Positions 46,928 through 57,671 are shown, counted from the first letter of the stretch. The stretch is DNA of 64,000 bases from Bartonella tribocorum CIP 105476 (GCF_000196435.1 NC_010161.1:1786001-1850000), one strand, 5' to 3'. Made by a program: numbers and translations. Notes: generated by a model from the letters alone, not told the origin.

Positions 46928-48556
46928 TCATGTGATAATATCAGGACGGTTTCGTCCCAATTCTTGTTGTATGTTTAACAGTTTGAGTGCCACCTGTTGC
47001 AAAGGCTGAAGAACTTCTTGCGGATTTAAATTGTATTTGCGCGGATCACCTTCATACTGTTCAAAATAAAGCCGTAAGGTCGCACCACACGTCCCTGTTC
47101 CCGATAAACGAACCACCAACCGTGCACCATTTTCAAAAAAAATACGGATACCTTGTCGCGTACTAACGCTCTGATCAACAGGATCATGATATGTAAAATC
47201 ATCTGCTTTTTTGACCAAAAATCCAGCAATTTCGGTTCCGGCTTGCGGTAAGTGCTCCCGCAAGTGGTCCAGTACTGCCAAAGCTTTGTCTTCTTCAACT
47301 TCTTCATAATCATGACGTAGTGCGTAAAAACGCCCATAGCTGTGCCAATGCTGTTGAACAATTTGTGCAACCGTTTTCCCTGTTACCGCTAAAAGATTTA
47401 ACCAAAATAAGACAGCCCATAAACCATCTTTTTCGCGGATGTGATGAGAGCCGGTTCCAAAGCTTTCTTCACCACAAAAGGTTACTTTTCCCGCATCCAA
47501 AAGCGTCCCAAAAAACTTCCACCCTGTTGGTGTTTCAAAAAAGTTTAATCCGTGTTTTTCAGCAACCAAATCCGCAGCAGGCGTTGTTGGCATAGAGCGA
47601 GCAACCCCCACAATGCCTTTTCGATAACCTTTAATAAGATGGGCATGCTCCACCATAATCGCCAAAGAATCAGAAGGCGAGACAAATTGTTGACGCCCAA
47701 TAATGAGGTTACGATCGCCATCACCGTCAGACGCAGCACCAAGGTCCGGTCCTTGCTCTGATATCAATAAATCATAAAGAGCCTTGGCATAAACCAAATT
47801 GGGATCTGGATGACCGCCTCCAAAATCTGGTAAAGGAAGACCATTGACCACCGTCCCTTCAGAAAATCCTAAGCATTTTTCAAAAATTTCATGCGCATAA
47901 GGCCCTGTTACCGCATGCATGGCATCAAACCGAAAAGTAAGACCTCGAGTAACGGCCTTGGCAATACAGTCAAAATCAAAAATCTCTTGCATCAAAGCAA
48001 CATAATCGACGACAGGATCAATAACATCAATCTGCATGGCTCCCATAAAGGTCGTCCCTTGCCGATCTAAATCAACATCTGAAGCTTCAAAAATTTTATA
48101 AAAGGAAAGACGTTGCGATGTTGCAAAAATAGCATCACATAAAGAATTAGGCGCCGGTCCACCATTGGCAATATTGTATTTGATTCCACAATCTCCCTCT
48201 GGACCTCCAGGATTATGGCTTGCAGAAAGAATAAGCCCACCATGCGCATGGTATTTACGAATAAGATGCGAAACAGCAGGCGTAGAAAGAATACCGCCCC
48301 TTCCCATTTTTACACGAGAAACACCATTTGCTGCCGCCATTTTCAACACAATCTGAAGGAGAGTCCGATTAAAGGTGCGTCCATCTCCCCCAAGAATCAA
48401 CATTTTCCCTTCAAGAGGTCCAATATTCTCAAAAAGAGACTGTATAAAATTTTCCACATAATGGGGTTGTTGAAAAACAGACACTTTTTTGCGCAAACCA
48501 GATGTTCCCGGTTTTTGCCCCTCAAAAGCCGTGGTCAAAACTGTCTTTATGGTCAT
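46928..48556 (-). CDS. pgm: phosphoglucomutase (alpha-D-glucose type), 542 aa
   Basis: Interconverts glucose 1- and 6-phosphate. N-terminal TTAFEGQKPGTSGLRKKV, the active-site serine loop LILSASHNPGGPEGDCGIKY, the Mg-binding loop AASDGDGDRNLIIG, the sugar-binding FCGEESFGTGSHHIREKDG, and the phosphate-binding RLSGTGTCGATLR are all present. I chose the ATG at 48556 (MTIKTV), after GAAGGTATTACC; the ATG eight codons upstream gives no better signal. Length matches Pgm of related Rhizobiales. Transcribed away from the peroxiredoxin gene. Confidence 0.96.
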   Translation of the reverse strand: MTIKTVLTTAFEGQKPGTSGLRKKVSVFQQPHYVENFIQSLFENIGPLEGKMLILGGDGRTFNRTLLQIVLKMAAANGVSRVKMGRGGILSTPAVSHLIRKYHAHGGLILSASHNPGGPEGDCGIKYNIANGGPAPNSLCDAIFATSQRLSFYKIFEASDVDLDRQGTTFMGAMQIDVIDPVVDYVALMQEIFDFDCIAKAVTRGLTFRFDAMHAVTGPYAHEIFEKCLGFSEGTVVNGLPLPDFGGGHPDPNLVYAKALYDLLISEQGPDLGAASDGDGDRNLIIGRQQFVSPSDSLAIMVEHAHLIKGYRKGIVGVARSMPTTPAADLVAEKHGLNFFETPTGWKFFGTLLDAGKVTFCGEESFGTGSHHIREKDGLWAVLFWLNLLAVTGKTVAQIVQQHWHSYGRFYALRHDYEEVEEDKALAVLDHLREHLPQAGTEIAGFLVKKADDFTYHDPVDQSVSTRQGIRIFFENGARLVVRLSGTGTCGATLRLYFEQYEGDPRKYNLNPQEVLQPLQQVALKLLNIQQELGRNRPDIIT

Positions 48557-48773
48557 GGTAATACCTTCATATTCTTTCATTTAATTTTAAGATGAAGAGT
48601 ATTCAAAGTCGACCGTTAATTCTACTTGACGCAAGTGTGAAATATTTGCACACTTGTTAAAAGTAATATTTTTTTAAGAAGCCCTTTTATTTAAAATGAT
48701 CTTTCCCATATGTTTTAAATACAAAGGTTGTTTTAAAACAAAATTTTCGTTAAAAAATACAGGAGCATCCTTA

Positions 48774-49298
48774 ATGGTAAAAAAAACAGTTCCCAATGTC
48801 ACATTTCATACACGTGTACGCGATGAATCAATGGGAGGAGATAATCCTTATCGATGGCAAGATGTTAAAAGTGATGCTTACTTTAAAGGAAAGCGCGTTA
48901 TCCTTTTTTCTCTTCCTGGCGCTTTTACGCCTACTTGCTCAAACTTTCAGCTGCCTGATTTTGAAAAACTCTATGATGAATTTAAACAAGCGGGTATTGA
49001 TGAAATTTATTGCCTTTCCGTCAATGATGCTTTTGTCATGAATGCTTGGGGAAAAGAACAAAATATCAAAAACGTGAAACTAATTCCCGATGGTTCTGGT
49101 GAATTCACGCGTAAAATGGGTATGCTGGTTGCAAAAGACAATCTTGGTTTTGGCATGCGCTCATGGCGCTATGCTGCTGTTATTAATGACGGTGTAATTG
49201 AGCAATGGTTCGAAGAAGCAGGTTTTTCAGATAATTGTGCAACCGATCCTTATGAAGTTTCTTCACCACAAAATGTTTTAAAAGCCTTGAAAAACTAA
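48774..49298 (+). CDS. peroxiredoxin (Prx5-like / redoxin), 174 aa
   Basis: A thiol peroxidase of the Prx5 class. The peroxidatic cysteine is Cys55 in PGAFTPTCSNFQLPDFEKLY, with the conserved Thr two residues before it. NDAFVMNAWGKEQ and the C-terminal region ending VSSPQNVLKALKN fit the family. I chose the ATG at 48774 after CAGGAG; the longer upstream frame would add a hydrophobic leader without a ribosome site. No glutaredoxin domain is fused. Confidence 0.93.
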   Translation: MVKKTVPNVTFHTRVRDESMGGDNPYRWQDVKSDAYFKGKRVILFSLPGAFTPTCSNFQLPDFEKLYDEFKQAGIDEIYCLSVNDAFVMNAWGKEQNIKNVKLIPDGSGEFTRKMGMLVAKDNLGFGMRSWRYAAVINDGVIEQWFEEAGFSDNCATDPYEVSSPQNVLKALKN

Positions 49299-49343
49299 TT
49301 TCAAGACTAATTATACATTTGTCAAATGTAAACTTTCTAACAT

Positions 49344-49376
49344 AAATTCCTTCGCAAGAAGGAATTTATGCTTTTT
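49344..49376 (+). terminator. intrinsic terminator after the peroxiredoxin gene
   Basis: Ten-pair stem AAATTCCTTC-gcaa-GAAGGAATTT (49344-49367) followed by ATGCTTTTTG. It lies 45 bases after the stop. Confidence 0.75.
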
Positions 49377-49404
49377 GTATTTTCTAAAAACATCCATTCG
49401 TGAC

Positions 49405-49620
49405 AACATCTTGATTGATAATGATCCTTTAAGCGTACCTCAACTTGAGTAAGATACTGAAATATCGCAATATGTTTCAATTTTAAATCTGTTTCCTGTT
49501 GCATCAATCAAAATCACTTTTTTGCACATCATAAGCGGAGGACCCATGTGGGTAAAACACTAAAAAAACGAGATATGCCTTGTCTAAACGCTCTTAAGTT
49601 CCAAGGGAATTGATCGTCCA
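49405..49620 (+). repeat. integrase-derived repeat, copy L
   Basis: Starts CTTGATTGATAATGATCC, keeps TTTTAAATCTGTTTCCTGTTGCATCAATC, CACTTTTTTGCACATCATAAGCGGAGG, GTGTGGGT-like word CATGTGGGTAAAAC, and the start-region remnant CTAAACGCTCTTAAGTTCCAAGGG. The 5' half only; the rest to 49870 has no gene. Confidence 0.52.
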
Positions 49621-49874
49621 GGGTTCACAAAACATCAAGAAGAAAAATACAGATCAACGATCTGTTTGAAAAGGCGTACCCATCAAATTTATCTCATGAA
49701 AAGATAATAAAATATGGCATACAAACTGCCCTGCACAAATAAGCACCAACAACTGTTGATGAAAAGGATTGAAGCAAAACAGCTCCCGCAAACATTCCAA
49801 TTCACACAACATCAACGTTACTATTCTCATAGCCATTTATTCTACGCTTTTATTTTTCTCTAAGAGAGAAACAG

Positions 49875-50405
49875 TTAAAGCAGGCGTTTATTGGGGTGTT
49901 CTTCCGTAAAGTATGTTTTTGTTTCTTCTTCATCGAACTCAAAAGTTTCATCACATTCAGGAAGACCAAAAATATCAGGATTAATGAAATAACAACCTTC
50001 TCTTGTTCCTTTCTCTATAATCTGAATCCTTTCTAATTCCTTGATACCTTCTTTAAAACTTTCAAAATTAAGATATTCTGGTTCTTCACTTGAAAGATCA
50101 CAAATCAAAAAATCCTCCAGAATATCACGATCCAACGTTATCTGATCAAACCATAAATCCACATCATCCCCCTCATCGAGCATTTTCCCTACTTGCCACA
50201 ACATCACAAAAAAAGCTTTCAACCCACTAAATGATAACCCAAAAATCATACGCCGACACGACGAGGCGCCTGAAAATGTAATTTGCGGAAGATCTTCACA
50301 CTCGAAGTTTGAGAGAGGAAGTTTAAATGATTTTCCAATATCTTCAGGTTTTTTCAAAATAAAGGGATTTCTTTCATAGAGCACAGTAAAATCATATTGA
50401 GCCAT
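49875..50405 (-). CDS. acidic protein with possible winged-helix core, 176 aa
   Basis: I took the ATG at 50405 (MAQYDF), with GGAG nine bases upstream; earlier in-frame starts lack one. The middle has FSGASSCRRMIFGLSFSGLKAFFVMLW. The later part, YLNFESFKEGIKELERIQII followed by EKGTREGCYFINPDIFGL, resembles the recognition helix and wing of winged-helix replication or regulator domains (RepL- or MarR-like), where a GxYxINPxxF wing is common. The last 30 residues are strongly acidic. Could be a plasmid-derived replication or regulatory protein; I am not sure. Stands alone near repeat copy L. Confidence 0.6.
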   Translation of the reverse strand: MAQYDFTVLYERNPFILKKPEDIGKSFKLPLSNFECEDLPQITFSGASSCRRMIFGLSFSGLKAFFVMLWQVGKMLDEGDDVDLWFDQITLDRDILEDFLICDLSSEEPEYLNFESFKEGIKELERIQIIEKGTREGCYFINPDIFGLPECDETFEFDEEETKTYFTEEHPNKRLL

Positions 50406-51012
50406 TTTCATTTCTCCATTAAAAAATTGTTTTTTACAATAAATGAATAATTTCAAATAGTTATCATTATAATCTCTTACAATGAATCCTCCTATTCTCC
50501 CTTTAAAAATTGTCTGATTTAAGTTATTCGTTGCTTTTGACACTAAAAAAATCTTCTAAAACAAAACTCTTGAGATCTCTTTCATCTCTCACGGATGTAA
50601 AATTTTAGACTGTCAATAAGAAAACAGCAGAAAATATGATACCAGCAAAGGAAAATTCACAAGTTAAACGCATCTGAATGGTCAATATTTCTATAAGCTA
50701 TTGGTTTTCTCTTATTGACCATTGATTTTTCTAAACACAGGGGCGGGACAAAGATCTTGAACGCTTCAAATCCCATATTGTACCTCACGAAGACGTTCAC
50801 ACGCCCCCCTTAAAAGAACTTTTTTTCGTCCTTAAAATAATTCATTTTATCATGAATACAAAGCCTTTTTCACCTTTTAAAAGAATTCTTTTTATGCCGC
50901 AGAAACTTTAAAAAAATAAGATTTTAAGAACATGAAAACAGATAAAAGACACATTATGAAAATTGAAGAGGAAATGTTCAAGCTCTTCGCAGCGAATGCT
51001 TTCATAAAACCA
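50406..51012. other. intergenic, no supported gene
   Basis: Spacer between the acidic protein gene and the hisS stop. AT-rich, several short inverted words, no gene or clear terminator. Confidence 0.4.
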
Positions 51013-52500
51013 TTACCGTTTTTGGGCGGCTAAAATGTCTTGTACGGTTTGCACCAATTGCTCTTCATCCACCATCACTTGTGCAGGACGGCTTTCACGC
51101 CATGTTTGATTATCCTTAATTTCATGAGACAAACGCGCTCCTTCAATTAAATCTTTGATCTGTATTTTTCCGCTCTCACGTTCTTGTGAACCTTGGATGA
51201 TCACACAAGGAGCTTGACGCCGGTCCGCATATTTCATCTGCGCTTTAATTCCCGATGCCCCTAAATAAAATTCCGCACAAATTCCCGCATTTCGCAATTG
51301 CATCACCATTTTTTGATAGCATGCAACAGCTTCTGGCTCTTTATCCATCATCAGCACCACAACAGGTCCAAGACTATTTTTTACCGGCAATTTTTCAAGG
51401 TTTTGCAAAGCAGCAATCAAACGTGAAATCCCTATTGAAAAACCTGTTGCTGGAATATTTTCTCCACGAAACCGCGCAACCAGCCCATCATAACGCCCCC
51501 CCCCCCCAACAGAACCAAAGACAACTTTTTGCCCATCATCATTGAGAACATCAAAAAGCAATGCCGCCTCAAAAACAGGTCCCGTATAATATTCCAATCC
51601 ACGGACCACCGAAGGGTCAATTTTAATACGATTGTGATACCCATTGACCGCAAAGATCGTTTGCATTTCTTCAAGTTCGCGAACCCCTTCAAGCCCTTGA
51701 TCACTTTGACCAACGATTTGTCTGAGAATATCAAGCGTTTCTTCTGCCGTTTTCGCTTCTATCGTGAGTAGAGAAAGAATACACTCAATCTCTTTATCTT
51801 GAAGTTCAGCTCCTTTTGTAAAATCACCACTTTCGTCCAAACGCCCCTTGCCTAAAAGCAAACGCACGCCTTCAGGACCAAATTTATCCAGTTTATCCAT
51901 TGCTCGAAGAACCGTTAAGCGCTTTTCACTCTGCCCGCTTTCCCCTAAGCCAATCAACTGCAAAACACTTTCCAGAATTTTTCGGTTATTCAAACGAATG
52001 GCATAATCATGCGGCTTAATACCTAATTTTTCCAAACTATCTGCTGCCATCATGCAAATTTCAGCATCCGCCGCAACGGTTGGTGTTCCAACAATATCCG
52101 CATCAAATTGCATAAATTGCCGAAACCGCCCTGGTCCAGGCTTTTCATTGCGAAAAACAAAACCAAGCCGATAACTGCGATAGGGTTTTGGTAACGTTTC
52201 AAAATTTTCAGCAAAATAACGCGCAAGAGGAGCTGTCAAATCATAGCGCAAAGACATCCATTGTTCATCATCATCTTGGAGCGAAAAAACCCCTGCATTG
52301 GGACGATCTGAATCAGGTAAAAACTTCCCCAACACATCCGTATATTCAAAAATGGGTGTTTCAAGTGCTTCAAAACCGTAAAGTTCATAAACTTCACGAA
52401 TTTGCGCAATCATGGTTTCAGTGGCATACAATTGTGCACTTGTGCGATCAACAAAACCACGAGGTAAACGGGCTTTGGTTTTTTCTTGTTTCAATGACAT
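51013..52500 (-). CDS. hisS: histidyl-tRNA synthetase, 495 aa
   Basis: Class II synthetase. Motif 2 region [20 protein letters not shown], histidine-site motifs [13 protein letters not shown] and [13 protein letters not shown], and motif 3 region [15 protein letters not shown] are present, followed by the anticodon-binding domain. I chose the ATG at 52500 (MSLKQEKT); the 13-codon extension upstream is hydrophobic and unlikely. The Gly run in [11 protein letters not shown] is encoded by twelve consecutive G on the coding strand (51496-51507), an unusual homopolymer for an essential gene. The frame is intact. Confidence 0.96.
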   Translation of the reverse strand: MSLKQEKTKARLPRGFVDRTSAQLYATETMIAQIREVYELYGFEALETPIFEYTDVLGKFLPDSDRPNAGVFSLQDDDEQWMSLRYDLTAPLARYFAENFETLPKPYRSYRLGFVFRNEKPGPGRFRQFMQFDADIVGTPTVAADAEICMMAADSLEKLGIKPHDYAIRLNNRKILESVLQLIGLGESGQSEKRLTVLRAMDKLDKFGPEGVRLLLGKGRLDESGDFTKGAELQDKEIECILSLLTIEAKTAEETLDILRQIVGQSDQGLEGVRELEEMQTIFAVNGYHNRIKIDPSVVRGLEYYTGPVFEAALLFDVLNDDGQKVVFGSVGGGGRYDGLVARFRGENIPATGFSIGISRLIAALQNLEKLPVKNSLGPVVVLMMDKEPEAVACYQKMVMQLRNAGICAEFYLGASGIKAQMKYADRRQAPCVIIQGSQERESGKIQIKDLIEGARLSHEIKDNQTWRESRPAQVMVDEEQLVQTVQDILAAQKR

Positions 52501-53807
52501 GTTATTCTCTAGCAACAATATGTGTTTACGGATAACCATTATCCCATAGCAACAAACGCTGCAATGACTTTATCGCTCTCAAAGCTTTTAACAACATGTT
52601 AGAGGCTTTTATTTTACAAAAGCAATCCGCCTTAAAGCAATCCTCTAAAAAATTTCCCCTTCATAAAGTCACGCCCCCACACATAAAACAAAAATAAAAC
52701 AAAACACGTGCAATAAAAAACATCATTCTATTGCCAATTTATTGACCTATTTAAAAAACAGCGCTCTATACCCTCTCCCCCATTTCAAAAAAAACTTATG
52801 AATCGTATAATGATATTCGCATAAAGTCTTCTGAGCGTAAGATAAAATCTTCATGAAAAATATAAAGTCCATTATACTTTCATCCCTCTTAACACCTCAA
52901 TAAAAGCTGCAAGCCGGTCATACGCTTTATCCTTCAATGTTGCAAAAACTCTTGGTACTTGAAGGAGGCATAAAAAGCATTTTTTTCTTGTCTTCAAGTG
53001 TTTTGGCCACCTCCCAAGACCACTTATCACATGCAGAGAAATGACCTTGATTGACCATAAAAAGCTTTAAAATGAGAAAAATCTCATAACATGAAGGGAT
53101 CACCCAACCAGCAAAACAATGAACGATAATCCTTCTGTACCGTAAAACATGATCATTTGAAATACCATGATATAAAATCAACCACTGAACCCCACTTAAG
53201 AAAAACCAGACTGTTTATAATCTCCAAACTGTTTCCAATCTTTTACAATCTATTATCTATAACTCATTGAAACTTTAAGAATCTTTATCCTTTAGAGCTG
53301 TTAAAAGGTCAAAGCGAAACAAAAGCGTTATCGCCATAATATGTTTCTAGACATTTTCATAAATCTTTACGAATAGACATGGCTCACCTATTCATATAAA
53401 GACAGCAGGGCACAAGCGAGACAAGACAGCGGGCTGTTTACAGACGATTTAATTGACAGATGAACGCTTCTAAACACAGAAGCAAAACGATAAAAGGAAA
53501 GCAACCTTGCGAAATTGAAACAATCAAAAGAAGCAGAGCTTAAAGCTCATCTCATAACGTTTAATCGTTTTCATTATGAAAAAATGGAAGCTTTATAACC
53601 ATGCTGCATCTAAATACTTTCATGAATATTTATAAAAAGAAGTGGCTTATATATTCATATGAAATTAGCCCAATGGAATGTGTTAGAAAAGACACCAGAT
53701 TGTTTACAGACGATTTTTTTTACAAGTCAGCGTGGATTAAAAATCTTCGTCTTTTAAGATAAAGAGGAAATAAAAAGAATAGTGGGCCATCCATCATTTA
53801 AAACGTT
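52501..53807. other. long gene-poor spacer
   Basis: 1.3 kb with no credible gene. The minus-strand frame at 52927-53181 has no start signal. Two words recur at 53430-53470 and 53690-53720 (TGTTTACAGACGATTT), with related sequence around them, so this stretch contains a decayed local duplication. Confidence 0.4.
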
Positions 53808-54166
53808 TTAATTCTGATCAGAAAGCAGCTTTAAAATTGCTTTTTGTTTGACAGATGTGAGGACTCTAAAACTTTTTAAAAGCAAATATTCCTCTTTGCT
53901 CGCTGCGAGTTCATCATAACGGTACGAAGCGTTTTCTTTTGTGACGATATAGTATAAAAAAAGGCAAGTGGAACATTCAAAATATCGGAAATTTCCTTTA
54001 AACGCCCTGCGCTCACACGGTTTAAGCCTTTTTCATATTTCTGGATTTGTTGGAAACTCACACCTAAATGTTGACCTAATGTTTTTTGAGACATTTTCAG
54101 CATTTTTCGCCTAAAGCGAATTCTTTTGCCAACAAAAAGATCAATATTAAGATTTTGATTTTGCAT
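53808..54166 (-). pseudogene. XRE regulator paired with Brt RNA, frameshifted
   Basis: A close paralogue of the regulator at 12604-12963. Residues 1 to about 75 match nearly one to one, with MSQKTLGQHLGVSFQQIQKY as HTH. The frame then shifts at a run of seven T on the coding strand (53956-53962). The frame as read ends early at about 53876, in SQRAKRNICF. One extra T would restore ENASYRYDELAASKEEYLLL and LTSVKQKAILKLLSDQN up to the TAA at 53808. The HTH is intact, so a truncated DNA-binding protein may still be made. The start at 54166 follows GGGGGAGG. Confidence 0.8.
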
Positions 54167-54401
54167 TTTCCTCCCCCACCGGGTGCGAGCGCCCTCGCGC
54201 AAGTATTCCGGGAGCTTGAAAATACTGAATCCGAGTCAGCATTTTGCTTTTAGTGCGAAAACGCACCTGGACATAGCAAAATCTCCCGGAATTCCTAGAT
54301 ACCTGCAAAGCAGGTTTATCTTCGTGTTCGGATTTAGGGTTTTCAAGGACCTATTGGGTCATTGCGTATGCGACCAAAACACCTTTTAACGTGTAAAGTA
54401 A
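54167..54401 (-). ncRNA. Brt-family regulatory RNA, second copy
   Basis: On the minus strand this repeats the leader seen before the regulator at 12604. The outer stem ATTCCGGGAG/CTCCCGGAAT, the ATTTTGC/GCAAAAT stem and the GCGAG-ggcg-CTCGC hairpin before the ribosome site are kept. The upstream hairpin is CCTGC-ttt-GCAGG here against CCGC-ttt-GCGG there, and the inner hairpin is GTGCG/CGCAC here against GTGCT/AGCAC there. Those are paired changes that preserve the stems. The exact ends are inferred. Confidence 0.72.
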
Positions 54402-55244
54402 TTTCAGGATCTTTGCAATAAAAATAGTTTTTCTTAAATTTGCAGAATTCATTTTTAATGAGAAGTTATCTGCTTCTCAAATTCTTTACCACACACGCAT
54501 CACAATCATACCATCAACCCCCCATTTCACGAAAAGATCTCACCCTTGTTTCTTAACAAGCCCCCCAGCCCCCAGCTTGACAGCTTCCTTAACCAATACA
54601 AAACAGCTTTTGTCTTATCCTTCATACAGGCTCCAGATGGGTGATTATTCTGCTCTCCCGTAAAAATATCATCATCGAGAGAATAGAGTCCCCATGCAAA
54701 ACCAAAAGGTGAAACCTTTTTTAAAGAAAAAATCAGATTATTGATAGACCAGAATGGATTAAGAATTTTCAACTTTTAAGGCAGAGAAAAAATTAAAAAT
54801 CCATCTATTGTATGGACCTCACAGCCTTCATCCCTCTATTTGATTGAAAATGTGCACACTCTCAAATCCAAGGCTTCCCAACTCCCCAAGACTCTGTATG
54901 CTCTACCTCTTACTTCATCTCTGAGACCTTTGAACCTCCCTTTTGCACATTTCCCCTTATCTCATCGCCTTTGCAAGAACTCTTCCCGTCAATATCTTGT
55001 CCAAAATCTCTGTATTTTCCTGCCTCTCTTTTTTCAAAAACTTATTTTTTAACATTTGCTTACAGAACTCTCCCTATACCAACATCAAATAAAAGACACA
55101 TGCTTCTTCAAAAGTTTCAAGAGGAACATTTGCTTTTGGATAAAACAATAATTTTCCAGCATCTCTTTTGATACTGAATAAAAAACATCCTTTTTTATAA
55201 GGAAGATTAGGAAGAGACTCCCCCTTAGAACAAGAGCCCAAAAC
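54402..55244. other. gene-poor spacer with a possible coding remnant
   Basis: A minus-strand frame at 54527-54772 reads FAWGLYSLDDDIFTGEQNNH and then KTKAVLYWLRKLSSWGLGGL, which has protein-like composition but no ribosome site or known family. It may be a fragment of an accessory gene. The rest of the stretch shows nothing. Confidence 0.3.
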
Positions 55245-56090
55245 TTAAGATAGAAGTGTGTTTTTAGATTGCTCGGCAAAGTTATGAATAACACTTTTTA
55301 AATCAACACTCTTTCGACCAGCCTCTGTAATTGACCTTGAAATTGAAGGAATAATATTCTGCCATAGCCTTTGAGGAAACTGCTGAGTTAATTGTGTTAT
55401 TGTTCCCCCTTGAGCCCCAATGCCAGGAACGAGAAACAGGCTATTTTCTAACTGTTCAATTGTCTCTTTTGCGTCACAGCCTAATGTTGCACCAATAACC
55501 GCCCCGATAGGACCAACATGACGATATTGACTTGAAGATTGGCTATTATAGTCAAAAATACGCTCTGCCAAATGAACAGAAACCGTTTGATCGCCAATGC
55601 GTGCATTGCGAATATCTTTACCCTCCGGATTAGACGATTGAACAACCATAAAGGCAGCCGTTTTTGTTTCTTCTGCAATCTTTATCAACGGAATAAGAGC
55701 ATCAAACCCTAAAAAAGGATTGACTGTTATAGCATCGGCTTTGAAGGGACTATTGACGCCAAGCCAAGCTTTACCGTAAGCTTCAGCGGTAGAACCAATA
55801 TCCCCTCTTTTTGTATCAACGAGAACCAATAAACCTTGTTTCTGTGCATTTTCAATGAGTTCTTTCAAAACTTGAAGCCCTTCCACCCCATATAATTCAA
55901 AAAATGCAGCTTGCGGCTTTATGATCCCCACCTTCCCCACAACCGCTGTTAAAAGGATATCGCAAAAATCTTTTAGACCTTTATAATCGCAGCTCAAATT
56001 CCATGATTGTAAAACTTTATGACTCGGATCAAACCCCACACAAAGGGGGCCATATTTTTCACTATTTTTAAAAAAAGCTGAACAAAACAT
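55245..56090 (-). CDS. pyrF: orotidine 5'-phosphate decarboxylase (type 2), 281 aa
   Basis: Last step of UMP synthesis. It shows the type 2 (longer) PyrF pattern: PLCVGFDPSHKVLQSW near the start, FFELYGVEGLQVLKELI, the catalytic LVLVDTKRGDIGSTAEAYG with the Asp-Lys-Asp triad region, DAITVNPFLGFDALIPL, and LVPGIGAQGG. I chose the ATG at 56090 (MFCSAFF) after AGGATATAAA; an ATG five codons upstream is also possible. Stands apart from other pyrimidine genes. Confidence 0.93.
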   Translation of the reverse strand: MFCSAFFKNSEKYGPLCVGFDPSHKVLQSWNLSCDYKGLKDFCDILLTAVVGKVGIIKPQAAFFELYGVEGLQVLKELIENAQKQGLLVLVDTKRGDIGSTAEAYGKAWLGVNSPFKADAITVNPFLGFDALIPLIKIAEETKTAAFMVVQSSNPEGKDIRNARIGDQTVSVHLAERIFDYNSQSSSQYRHVGPIGAVIGATLGCDAKETIEQLENSLFLVPGIGAQGGTITQLTQQFPQRLWQNIIPSISRSITEAGRKSVDLKSVIHNFAEQSKNTLLS

Positions 56091-56594
56091 TTTATATCCT
56101 AACACGGTCTCTTCTTAAACTTTTTGATACAAACAAAAAGAAAAGCATTTGTCAAAAGAATACAATCTTAAAAACACACAGAAAGCACTCTCATAAACAA
56201 AATCTGCTCTTACTTATAAAAGTTATTCCCATTCACAATACTTATCGCATAATTTTCAACCAAGACGTTGTCATGAGACAAAAATTTAAACTTTATGACA
56301 GAATGCGAACAAAAAAGCATTCCATCCTATTTCATTCTATTGCCTCGTGAAGCTAAACCACACACCCCCACTTTATTTCTTTCACGCCCTTTTTTTACAA
56401 TCAACAAAACTTCTCGATAAATACACTTTAAACGAACGTTTCAAAAGAAAATGCTCCACCATAATGCTCTCTATCTTAACTTTGGATCTTTCCTCTTCAT
56501 TTTTAGCGGCTAAATTATCCATTATGGATCATAAACTTTGGAACATAATTAGCAAAAAGGCATTGTATCTCCAGCATATTCAAGGAGATAAAAC
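56091..56594. other. intergenic between pyrF and the membrane protein gene
   Basis: Holds the divergent promoters of the flanking genes. The plus-strand frame at 56347-56643 overlaps the next gene and lacks a ribosome site, so I do not call it. Confidence 0.4.
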
Positions 56595-57671
56595 ATGGAA
56601 ACCCGCATTCCTGAAGGCACATCTTTCGATACGAATTTTCTAGGAGAAACATCTCTAGAAACAAAATATTCATTTTTTCATACACCTATTTCATGGTCTG
56701 CCATTTTTGCTGGATTGATAACAGCTCTTGCCGTCTCAATCTGCCTCTCTTTCCTCATTGCCGCTTTAGGCTTAAGCCAAATGGACTTTACCTCGTCCTC
56801 CCCTTTTATAGGTTCTTTTCTCTCTATGGGTATTGGCTCCCTCATCGTTATGCTGATAAGCCTTGCTTTGGGGGGCTTTGTAGCCGGACGTTTTGCTGAA
56901 ATCTCAGGGGCTCTTCATGGTTTCTTAACCTGGGCGCTCATAACACTGCTGATGACGCTCCAAGCCATCCACGTGGTTTCTAGTACAGCAAACTTAAGCG
57001 CTAAAGCGGTTGGAAAAAGCACTTCTATGATCCAACAAACCGTCGACAACCTCCCTTCCCTACTGTCAAAAATAAACAGCGAAAGCTTTGAAAAGTTTTT
57101 TGCAGAAAAACGCGACAATGGAATTAATTTTGACCAACTTGGCAGTGAGTTGCGCACCCTTCTCAACAAAAGTGATATTCCGGCCCTCAATCCTGAACGC
57201 TTGAAACAAACCTATCAGGCTGCGCTCAACGATATTGGTTCTGCGATAACCGCTTTCAAAAATAATCCTTCGCATTATCGCAGCACTCTGAAAAATCTAG
57301 GGGATAGTCTTTCTCATCGCATAGAAGCTCTAACGGAAAAATTTGATCAAAGTGATATCATCAAAGCCTTGATGAACAATGGCATGTCGCGTACAGATGC
57401 ACAAACAACAGTCAACCGTGCCATCCATATCTATCAAAGGGCAGAAGAAAAAACGGAACAAGCCGTCAAAGCCCTAGAAAAACAAGCCGGTACCTTGTCT
57501 CAAAAGCTTGATACAAAGGCAAAAAATGCTCTTCAGATGGCTGATAAAGCCACAACAAAAGCATCACACATGGGATGGTGGGGCTTTTTAGGAAGTCTGA
57601 TTGGTGCCCTAATTTCCAGCATTTTTGGCTATTATGGTTACAGAAGCCAAAAAGATTTTTTCAAGCTTTAA
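56595..57671 (+). CDS. membrane protein with long periplasmic or cytoplasmic helical domain, 358 aa
   Basis: I do not recognise a named family. Three hydrophobic segments in the first 135 residues (SAIFAGLITALAVSICLSFL, GIGSLIVMLISLALGGFVAG, LTWALITLLMTLQAIHVV) have the TIGR-like pattern of Rhizobiales hypothetical membrane proteins. A helical region from about 140 to 325 follows, with coiled-coil character near AEEKTEQAVKALEKQAGTL, and a last segment (GWWGFLGSLIGALISSIFGY) close to the end. AAGGAG precedes the ATG well, and a terminator follows. It could be an envelope or stress-related protein. Confidence 0.85.
   Translation: METRIPEGTSFDTNFLGETSLETKYSFFHTPISWSAIFAGLITALAVSICLSFLIAALGLSQMDFTSSSPFIGSFLSMGIGSLIVMLISLALGGFVAGRFAEISGALHGFLTWALITLLMTLQAIHVVSSTANLSAKAVGKSTSMIQQTVDNLPSLLSKINSESFEKFFAEKRDNGINFDQLGSELRTLLNKSDIPALNPERLKQTYQAALNDIGSAITAFKNNPSHYRSTLKNLGDSLSHRIEALTEKFDQSDIIKALMNNGMSRTDAQTTVNRAIHIYQRAEEKTEQAVKALEKQAGTLSQKLDTKAKNALQMADKATTKASHMGWWGFLGSLIGALISSIFGYYGYRSQKDFFKL

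Noticed and set aside
56347..56643. 98-codon plus-strand frame overlapping the membrane protein gene
   Set aside because: No ribosome site, and it overlaps the well-supported start at 56595.
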